This document shows positions 14,586 through 20,425 of a stretch of DNA of 20,425 nucleotides, in pieces (positions within the stretch are counted from its first letter, which is position 1; the number at the start of each line of letters is the position of its first letter). The notes under the pieces are model-generated. The model did not search any database, was not told where the DNA came from, and saw only the letters and a program-made list of their open reading frames with translations. The DNA comes from JANNHP01 sp031404455 (GTDB lineage: Bacteria > Planctomycetota > JAJSAM01 > JAJVHW01). The position numbers and the translations under genes are program-made. The DNA is taken from contig JANNHP010000211.1 of the NCBI GenBank assembly GCA_031404455.1, positions 1 to 20,425 of the forward strand, given 5' to 3'.

Positions 14586-15932
14586 TCAGATCCCGGCGAG
14601 GCGCCCCGAGCTGTCGCCGAACTTCTGGGCGCGCACGTTCACGCGGTCGAGGAGCGCGAGGTAGAGGTTGCAGAGCGGCGTCTGCGACGCGTACCGGACG
14701 TGCTTCCCGGGCGAGAGCGAGCCGCCGAGACGGCCCGCGACGAGGATCGGCAGGTCGTCGTGGTTGTGACGGTTGCCGTCGCTGATGCCGCTGCCGTAGA
14801 CGACGGCCGAGCGGTCGAGGAGCGACGCGTCGCCGTCCTTCGCGGACGACATTGCGGCGAGGAGACGGGCCAACTGCTCGACGTGGAACCGGTTGATCCG
14901 CCGGATCTTCTCCTCTTTCCCCGCGTCGCCGCCGTGGTGCGAGATCTCGTGGTGTCCGTCGGGCACGCCGAGGAAGCCGTAGCTGCGATTGCTGCCCTCG
15001 TTCGCGAGGAGGAACGTGGCCACGCGCGTCGTGTCGGTGCGCAGCGCCAGCACGATGAGGTCGCACATGATCCCGAGGTGCGCGGCGTAGTCGCCGGGCA
15101 CGCCCGCGGGCCGCGCCGCGCCTTCGGGGAGCGGCGAGTCGCCGTCCTTCGTCGCGCGTTCGATGCGGCGCTCCAGCTCGCGAACGGCGTCGAGGTACTC
15201 GTCGAGCTTCCTCTTGTCCGTCGGCCCGAGCCTCAAAGCGAGCCGCTTCGCCTCGTCGAGCGAGACGTCGAGGACGCTGCGGCGCAGTGCGGCCCGCCGC
15301 GCGCGCTCCTCGGGCGTCTCACCCGAGTCCGGTCCGCCGAACAGCCGGTCGAACGCCGCGCGCGGATCGACCTCCTTCGAAGTCGGCAGCGACTCGCTCC
15401 GCCACGAGACGTTCGCCGAGTAGGCGCAACTGTAGCCCGAGTCGCACTGCCCCGACGTCATCGACGGCTCGCAGCCGAGCTCGAGCGACGGCATCCGCGT
15501 CGTCTCGCCGAGTTTCCCGGCCGCCACCTGGTCCACGGAGACGCCGACTCTCAGGTCCGCGCCCGCCGTCTTCTTCGGATGCGCGCCGGTCAGGAACGAC
15601 GCGGCGCTCCGCGCGTGATCGCCCGGGCCGTCGCCGTGGTCGCGGCCGCCGTCGAGTGCGAGGCCCGTGAGCACCTGCACTTCCTTCGCGTGCGGCGCGA
15701 GCGGTTCGAGCACGAACGGGAGTTCGGTCAGCGCGCCCTCCGCCTTCGGTGTCCAGTCCGGCATGTGCACGCCGTTCGGGACGCAGAGGAAGACCAGACG
15801 CCGCGGCGCCTCCGGCTCTCCCGCGAGGAGGCGTGCGGGCACCATCGCGTCGAGGAGCGGCAGCGCGATCGCGGCGCCGGCGCCGCGCAGCACCGCGCGG
15901 CGCGAGAGACGGACTCCGCGGATCACGTTCAT
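14586..15932 (-). CDS. Tat-exported DUF1552 family protein
   Basis: 448 residues. The N-terminus LSRRAVLRGAGAAIALPLLDAM (9-30) is a twin-arginine signal with Arg11-Arg12. The body follows DUF1552: RRLVFLCVPNGVHMPDW, a GLALDGGRDHGDGPGDHARSAA stretch, SLELGCEPS, GYSCAYSANVSWRSESLPT and SYGFLGVPDGHHEISHHGG, then VVYGSGISDGNRHNHDDLPILVAG near the end. These His/Asp-rich segments recall alkaline-phosphatase-type sulfatase relatives, but the activity is unknown. Folding before export through Tat suggests a bound cofactor or metal. DUF1552 genes regularly follow DUF1592-type cytochrome genes, as here with a four-base gap, so the pair probably acts together in the periplasm. The stop abuts the convergent methyltransferase stop. 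Confidence 0.93.
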   Translation of the reverse strand: MNVIRGVRLSRRAVLRGAGAAIALPLLDAMVPARLLAGEPEAPRRLVFLCVPNGVHMPDWTPKAEGALTELPFVLEPLAPHAKEVQVLTGLALDGGRDHGDGPGDHARSAASFLTGAHPKKTAGADLRVGVSVDQVAAGKLGETTRMPSLELGCEPSMTSGQCDSGYSCAYSANVSWRSESLPTSKEVDPRAAFDRLFGGPDSGETPEERARRAALRRSVLDVSLDEAKRLALRLGPTDKRKLDEYLDAVRELERRIERATKDGDSPLPEGAARPAGVPGDYAAHLGIMCDLIVLALRTDTTRVATFLLANEGSNRSYGFLGVPDGHHEISHHGGDAGKEEKIRRINRFHVEQLARLLAAMSSAKDGDASLLDRSAVVYGSGISDGNRHNHDDLPILVAGRLGGSLSPGKHVRYASQTPLCNLYLALLDRVNVRAQKFGDSSGRLAGI

Positions 15933-15936
15933 CGGC

Positions 15937-18228
15937 TCACTTCCCCTCGCCGCGGCGGCGGCGGAATCCGTCCATCCTCACGATGCCGAGGACGACGTCC
16001 TCGAACGTCGCGTCGAGTCCGGGCAGCGACTTCACGAGCCGGTCGAGCGCGCGCCGGTCGTCGCGCGTCGGGGCGCGGCCGAGCGCGTAGACGAGGAGCT
16101 TCTCCGCGAGACAGCGCGCGAAGGCGTCGTCGGCGGTGAGCACCGCGCGAAGCTGCGCGGGGCCGTCGATCGCGCGGCCGTCGGGGAGCGTCCCCACCGC
16201 GTCCACCGGTCCGCTCTCGTCGCGCTCGCGCCACGCGCCGACCGGGTCGAAGTTCTCGAGCGCGAAGCCGAGCGCGTCCATCCGCGTGTGGCAACTCGCG
16301 CAGTTCGGGTCGGAACGGTGGCGCGCGAGGCGTTCCTTCAGCGACGCCGCCTTGGTCGCGGCGGCGCTCTCGTCGAGGGCGCCGACGCCCGGCGGCGGCG
16401 GAGGCGGCGGCTCCGCGAGGATCTCCTCCAGGATGAACTTCCCGCGCTTGACCGGCGACGTACGCGTCGGGTTCGACGTCAGCGTGAGGATGCTCGCCTG
16501 CGTGACGAGCCCGCCGCGGCGTCCGCGCGGCAGCGGCACGCGCTCGAAGCGATCGCCCTTCACGCCCGCGAGTCCGTAGTGCTTCGCGAGCCGCGCGTCC
16601 ACGAACGTGAAGTCGGCGTCGAGGAAGTCGCGGAGCGGACGTCCCTCGCGGACGACTGCCTCGACGAACATCTCCGTCTCCTGCCGCATCGACGCGCGCA
16701 GTGCGTCGTCGAACTCCGGGAACCGCGCCGGATCGGGCGCCACGTCGTCGAGGCGCCGGAGTTCGAGCCACTGCACTGCGAAGTTGGTGACGAGCGCGGA
16801 CGCGCGCGCGTCGCGGAGCATCCGCCGCGTCTGCGCGGCGAGGACGTCCGGGTCGTGGAGCGCCCCCTTCGCCGCGAGCGACGAGAGCTCGCGGTCCGGC
16901 ATGCTGCTCCAGAGGAAGTACGAGAGGCGCGTCGCGAGTTCGAATTCCGTGAGATCGTGCGCGGCGTTCGGGTCGCCGGGCGAGGGATCGGTTTCCACGC
17001 GGAAGAGGAAGCTCGGCGAGACGAGCGCCGCGGTGAGCGCCGCCTCGACGCCCCGCTCGAAGCTCGCGCCGCTCTTCTGCGCCTCGGCGACGAGATCGGC
17101 GAGTCGCGACGCCTCGTCGGCCGTCGCGGGCCTTCGGTACGCGCGATTGGCGATCCTCCTCGCGACCTCGATCGCGAACGCGCGATCGCGCGGACGCTTC
17201 GAGTCGTCGCCGAGGAGTTCGCGCTGGAACTCGCCCACGGGCCGGACGTCCACGGGCCCCGCGACCTCGATCCACTGCACGAAGAGGTTGCGGTCGCGCT
17301 GCGTGGGGTCGGGGTCGTCGGGCTTGTAGTAGTCGTTGATGAACGCAGCCGCGACGCGCCGCCGCCCGGCGGCGACGCGCGCCCTCACCTCGTAGATCTC
17401 CGGCGACTTCGCGACCGCCGTCACGTCCACGACCTGATCGCTCGCGCCCGGCACGCGCAGCGCGATGCGCGCCGGTTCCGGCCCCGCCTGCTGCGCGAAG
17501 GCGCGAACTCGCAGCAGGTATTCGCCGTCGCGCGGGAACGTCATCTCGCCGAACGCCTCGCCGGGCGAGAACATCGCGACGCCCGTCTTGTCGCGGCGGG
17601 CGCCGCGCGAGGACTGGAGCGAGTCGCGGTCGAATCGCCGCACCGGCGGCCTTGCGGGGTCCTCCGCGACGATCGCGCGCGACGCCACGAACTCCGCCGC
17701 GGCGAGGTACTTCTCGAAGAGGACGGGCGGCAGCGTCAGCACGTCGCCGATGTTGTCGAAGCCGAGGCCGACGTCGTCCGGAGGAAGGCGCGCCTCGGCG
17801 TCGAAGTCCACGCCGCAGAGGTCGCGGACGGTGTTGCGGTACTCGGTGCGCGAGAGACGGCGGATCGTCACGCGTCCCGGATCGGACGCGCCCGCGTCGT
17901 CGGGGAGGGAGTCGATCCAGGCGACGATGCGGGCGACGTCGGCGGCGGGCGGTTGCGGCGCCTCCTTCGGCGGCATCTCGCGGCGGCGCAGCTTTGTCCG
18001 GATCTCGCGGAGCACGTCGGGATCGCCCCCGGCGCCGAGCTTCGAGAGGTCGAGGTCGTTCTCGACCGTCTCTCCCGAGTGGCACTCGAAGCACCAGCGC
18101 GCGAGGAACGGCGCGACGTCGCGGCGGAAGACATCGTCGTTGCCGTCGGCGGCGGCGCCGCGGTGCCCGGCGACGATCGCCGCGACGGCGACGCCGCAGA
18201 GCCCGATCGAGACGACGCCGACCCGCAT
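15937..18228 (-). CDS. Planctomycete-type c-type cytochrome (PSCyt1/DUF1587/1595/1592/1588/1585)
   Basis: 763 residues. An N-terminal hydrophobic segment (about 4-27) exports it. CFECH (46-50) is the first CxxCH heme-c site, in an FLARWCFECHSGE context typical of the PSCyt1 domain, followed by REMPPKEAPQP. DUF1587 (RLSRTEYRNTVRDL), DUF1595-like and DUF1592 (NRAYRRPAT, VSPSFLFRVE, LATRLSYFLWSSMPD) follow, then DUF1588 (RRGGLVTQASILTLTSNP, TSPVKRGKFILEEIL) with the second heme site CASCH (643-647) in NCASCHTRMDALGFALENFD. DUF1585 closes it (LAEKLLVYALGR). These domains are abundant in planctomycetes and are thought to act in periplasmic redox or degradation of complex substrates; none has a proven reaction. 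The protein has a seven-proline run before the DUF1588 end. Only GAGG two bases before the ATG is seen as ribosome site, so the start is the least sure part. Confidence 0.93.
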   Translation of the reverse strand: MRVGVVSIGLCGVAVAAIVAGHRGAAADGNDDVFRRDVAPFLARWCFECHSGETVENDLDLSKLGAGGDPDVLREIRTKLRRREMPPKEAPQPPAADVARIVAWIDSLPDDAGASDPGRVTIRRLSRTEYRNTVRDLCGVDFDAEARLPPDDVGLGFDNIGDVLTLPPVLFEKYLAAAEFVASRAIVAEDPARPPVRRFDRDSLQSSRGARRDKTGVAMFSPGEAFGEMTFPRDGEYLLRVRAFAQQAGPEPARIALRVPGASDQVVDVTAVAKSPEIYEVRARVAAGRRRVAAAFINDYYKPDDPDPTQRDRNLFVQWIEVAGPVDVRPVGEFQRELLGDDSKRPRDRAFAIEVARRIANRAYRRPATADEASRLADLVAEAQKSGASFERGVEAALTAALVSPSFLFRVETDPSPGDPNAAHDLTEFELATRLSYFLWSSMPDRELSSLAAKGALHDPDVLAAQTRRMLRDARASALVTNFAVQWLELRRLDDVAPDPARFPEFDDALRASMRQETEMFVEAVVREGRPLRDFLDADFTFVDARLAKHYGLAGVKGDRFERVPLPRGRRGGLVTQASILTLTSNPTRTSPVKRGKFILEEILAEPPPPPPPGVGALDESAAATKAASLKERLARHRSDPNCASCHTRMDALGFALENFDPVGAWRERDESGPVDAVGTLPDGRAIDGPAQLRAVLTADDAFARCLAEKLLVYALGRAPTRDDRRALDRLVKSLPGLDATFEDVVLGIVRMDGFRRRRGEGK

Positions 18229-18268
18229 CGCCTCGAACGTACCGGGACTCGCTCCGGCGGCGCCGAGA

Positions 18269-20110
18269 TTACTTCGTGCGCTGACGCTCGAGGATGCCCC
18301 GCGCCCGGTCTCGCGCGGCGTCGTCGCCGTCCTTCGGTCGCGACGCGATGAACTCGAGGACGCCAGGGACCGCGTACTCGCCGATCCGGACGAGCGACGC
18401 CTCCGCCTCGTCCGCGACGCCGGCCTCGGACGAAGCGAGCAGCGCCCCGATCTTCGGCACGAGCGCCTCGGCGTCCTTGCCGGACCAGTGGACGGCGCGT
18501 AGCGCCGCGAAGCGGAGCCCCGCGTCGTCTCCGTCGATCCATCCGGCGAGCACGACGAACGCTGGCCGCCCCGCGCAGGCCAGCGCGCATGCGATCCGCT
18601 CGCGGCGCGACGCGTCGCCGGTCGTCGCCGCCGCCGCGAGGAGCGGCGCAAGTCGCGCCCCGTGCTTCGCGAAGAGGAGTTCGAGTCCGCGCTTGCGTCC
18701 GTCGGCCTCGCGCTCGATCGTGAACCCGCCGTCCACGAACGCCGCGACGAGCTTGCGGTCGCCGTCCGGGTCCTGCTTCGCGAAGGACGCTGCCTGGTCG
18801 GCGAACGCATCCCCCACCCACTGGACGGCCGCCTGTCGCAGGAGCGCCGGCAGTGCTTTCTCGGCGGGACAACCGATCTTGCGCAACGCGACCGACGCGT
18901 CGAGCGCGAACTGCCACGGCTCTCCGTCGAGCGCCGCGAGCAGCGCGTCGGTGGCCTCGGCCCCGTCGGCTCCCATCAGTCCCAGAGCCTCCGCTGCGCC
19001 CTGGCGCATCGCTGAACTCGGCGACTTCAGCGCTGCGACGAGCGGCCGGATCGACTCGGGGCGCAGTTGCGCGAGGAGCTTCACGGCAACCCGCTGAAAG
19101 TTCTCGTAGTCAGCCGGACGCGCGTCGCCCTCGGGCTCCTGCCACTTCGAGAGGGAGACGAGCACGAGGAGCGCGGGGATCGCGCGCTTCGCGTCGTCGC
19201 CCTTCTTCGCGAGCGCGCGGACGGTGCGCACGGCGGTGACCGGGTCCGGCGACGGACCGACGTACGGCGCAGCGACTTTCGAGATGAGTGCCTCGACGTC
19301 GAGCGCGTCGAGTTCCTCCTGCGTCGGCGCCTTCGGCGGTTCGGGAAGCGTCGCGGGCCCCGTCACCGGGACGTTCACCTCGATCTCCGAGATCGTCATC
19401 GATCCGCCGAGACCCGCGAGGTACGAGACGAAGATCGTCGGCACGAGGATCCCGCCGACGCGCTCGTGCTTCCAGTTGAGGAAGCCCTTGCCGTAGCCGT
19501 CGAGCGCCGCCTTCTTGCGGACGTGGAGATCGCCCTCGCGGGCGTAGGTGATCCGCTGCCGGACGCCGATGCTCCTGCCGAGGTTCTCGGCACCCGGACC
19601 GTCCTCCGCGAGCGGCCCCTCGGGGAGGAACCGATACTCGCTGTACGCGGCGCCCTCACTCTCGCCCTCGGCGCGGCGAGCGACGACGACCTCGACGCCG
19701 TCCACCGCGCGAAGCTCCAGCGTGCAGGGTTCGAGCTCCTGCTCGAGACGCTCCGGCGCGAAGAGACCATCGAGCACCGATCGGTACTTCTCGCGCTCCG
19801 TGTCCTCCCACCGGCCCTTCGCGCCCGACGCCGTGGTCCGGATCGCGAGCGTGCTCTTCCCGGGCGCCTCCATCGCGTACGCCATCTCGTAGACGATTCC
19901 GTTCGTCATCTGGTAGCGCGCCCGGCAGCGCAGCGACTTGAGACCCGCGTCCGTGGCCCGGTAGGTCGTCAGGTCGGCCTTGCGGACGAGTTCGAGCGCG
20001 CGCGCATCGGCCGTGTGCTTGCGCGCCGGGGGCGTCGGCGGGGCCGTATCCTGCGCCGGGGCCGAGGCCGCGAGTCCCAGGAGGAGCAAGGCCGCGGCGA
20101 GCGTTCGCAT
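18269..20110 (-). CDS. Exported HEAT-repeat protein with N-terminal beta domain
   Basis: 613 residues with a clean signal peptide (MRTLAAALLLLGLAASAPAQ). Residues about 30-250 form a beta-rich domain (LRCRARYQMTNGIVYEMAYAMEAPGKSTLAIRT) that reminds me of LolA/LolB or outer-membrane-lipoprotein-sorting folds, though I cannot assign it. From about 270 to 605 the protein is alpha-helical with HEAT-like repeats (LVAALKSPSSAMRQGAAEALGLMG, DALLAALDGEPWQFALDASVALRKIG, ADEAEASLVRIGEYAVPGVLEFI). HEAT solenoids are binding scaffolds. Its stop lies 40 bases before the cytochrome start on the same strand, so the three minus-strand genes may be one transcript. No Shine-Dalgarno is seen at ATG 20110. Confidence 0.85.
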   Translation of the reverse strand: MRTLAAALLLLGLAASAPAQDTAPPTPPARKHTADARALELVRKADLTTYRATDAGLKSLRCRARYQMTNGIVYEMAYAMEAPGKSTLAIRTTASGAKGRWEDTEREKYRSVLDGLFAPERLEQELEPCTLELRAVDGVEVVVARRAEGESEGAAYSEYRFLPEGPLAEDGPGAENLGRSIGVRQRITYAREGDLHVRKKAALDGYGKGFLNWKHERVGGILVPTIFVSYLAGLGGSMTISEIEVNVPVTGPATLPEPPKAPTQEELDALDVEALISKVAAPYVGPSPDPVTAVRTVRALAKKGDDAKRAIPALLVLVSLSKWQEPEGDARPADYENFQRVAVKLLAQLRPESIRPLVAALKSPSSAMRQGAAEALGLMGADGAEATDALLAALDGEPWQFALDASVALRKIGCPAEKALPALLRQAAVQWVGDAFADQAASFAKQDPDGDRKLVAAFVDGGFTIEREADGRKRGLELLFAKHGARLAPLLAAAATTGDASRRERIACALACAGRPAFVVLAGWIDGDDAGLRFAALRAVHWSGKDAEALVPKIGALLASSEAGVADEAEASLVRIGEYAVPGVLEFIASRPKDGDDAARDRARGILERQRTK

Positions 20111-20198
20111 GGTGCCGCGATGCTATCGCCGCGCGCGGTCACGTGCGTGTCTCCGGATTCCCGATGAGGAGGCGGGCCCATCCAGGAGGAGAGCACCG
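20111..20198. promoter_or_regulatory. Divergent intergenic region before the HEAT and ATPase genes
   Basis: An 88-base gap between divergent starts; both promoters are expected here but no -35/-10 pair stands out. On the minus strand GATAGCAT just before the HEAT start is the only weak -10-like match. The plus-strand end carries the AGGAGGA ribosome site of the ATPase gene. Confidence 0.35.
20184..20190 (+). promoter_or_regulatory. Strong Shine-Dalgarno for the ATPase gene
   Basis: AGGAGGA with eight bases to the ATG at 20199, the strongest ribosome site in the window. It fixes the start of the truncated gene and shows that the short N-terminus is real. Confidence 0.8.
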
Positions 20199-20425
20199 AT
20201 GGCCGTAGCGTCCGCCGTGGACAGCGTGCAGCGATTGCTGGAGCGCGCCTGCGAGATGGGCGCGAGCGATCTGCACGTGGAGCCCGACGCCGGCGTCGTC
20301 ACCGTCCGCGCGCGCCGCGACGGCGTGCTGGTGCCGATGGAGTCGCTGCCCGCGGACATCGGGCCTCGCATCGTCGGACGGCTGAAGGCACTCGCCGACC
20401 TCCTCGCCTACCGCACCGACGTGCC
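20199..20425 (+). CDS. GspE/PilB-type secretion or pilus ATPase, partial (3' end cut by window)
   Basis: The first 75 residues of a gene that runs past the window edge. ASDLHVEP (22-29) followed by VTVRARRDGVLVPM (34-47) and IVGRLKALADLLAYRTDVP is the conserved N2-type domain of type II secretion and type IV pilus ATPases (GspE, PilB, PulE), where it precedes the Walker A ATPase core. Most GspE/PilB proteins carry about 150 residues ahead of this motif; here only 21 precede it, closer to the PilT layout, although the sequence is more GspE-like. It would power pilus assembly or retraction, or secretion, from the cytoplasmic face. The Walker motifs lie beyond the window, so subtype is open. Confidence 0.85.
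   Translation, partial: MAVASAVDSVQRLLERACEMGASDLHVEPDAGVVTVRARRDGVLVPMESLPADIGPRIVGRLKALADLLAYRTDV

Noticed and set aside
15667..18351. An open frame of about 890 codons antisense to the cytochrome and DUF1552 genes
   Set aside because: Same reason: arginine-rich composition and no motifs, while the minus strand carries two CxxCH sites and complete domain signatures.

Overview
The window is a strongly GC-rich, densely coded piece of a bacterial chromosome. Most of it lies on the minus strand and gaps between genes are under 100 bases. A c-type cytochrome of the PSCyt1/DUF1587/DUF1595/DUF1592/DUF1588/DUF1585 type sits directly upstream of a Tat-exported DUF1552 protein, next to an exported HEAT-repeat protein. 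These features fit Planctomycetota best, but Myxococcota and related Gram-negative lineages carry the same gene pair, so the phylum is an inference. Lipoproteins, a DUF481 beta-barrel and a secretion ATPase indicate a diderm envelope. No insertion sequence, CRISPR array or phage gene is visible.

Layout. (1) 75-151 is a CAU-anticodon tRNA that resembles the lysidine-modified tRNA-Ile2 more than elongator tRNA-Met. (2) 204-2242 (+) holds a PP-loop ATPase-like protein with a QueC-style four-cysteine site, coupled by an ATGA overlap to an unknown lipoprotein. (3) 2266-5080 (-) holds a FAS1-SOUL fusion, a DUF4136 lipoprotein and a DUF481 outer-membrane protein. (4) 5138-13715 (-) is an eight-gene operon, read from high to low coordinate: CrtI/CrtISO-like FAD protein, lipoprotein-like alpha/beta hydrolase, DUF1295 membrane reductase-like protein, CFA/coclaurine-N-methyltransferase-like methyltransferase, acyl-lipid desaturase, COG2907 flavin oxidase-like protein, DUF1365 protein and CFA-synthase-like methyltransferase. 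(5) 13785-14585 (+) is a small class I methyltransferase diverging from that operon; it contains a perfect 16-bp inverted repeat. (6) 14586-20110 (-) holds the HEAT protein, the DUF1592-type cytochrome and the DUF1552 protein. (7) 20199 to the window end (+) is the start of a GspE/PilB-type ATPase.

The most interesting unit is the eight-gene operon. Six successive junctions are 4-base start/stop overlaps (five GTGA, one ATGA), so the proteins are probably made in linked amounts. The set of an O2-dependent desaturase, two different CFA-family methyltransferases, two flavoproteins and a steroid-5-alpha-reductase-like membrane protein suggests in-membrane remodelling of acyl chains: double bond, then methyl or methylene addition, then further oxidation or reduction. 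Known relatives make cyclopropane, methyl-branched or furan fatty acids. The combination with a second methyltransferase, DUF1295, CrtI-like and hydrolase genes may make a product not yet described. This is a hypothesis from gene content only.
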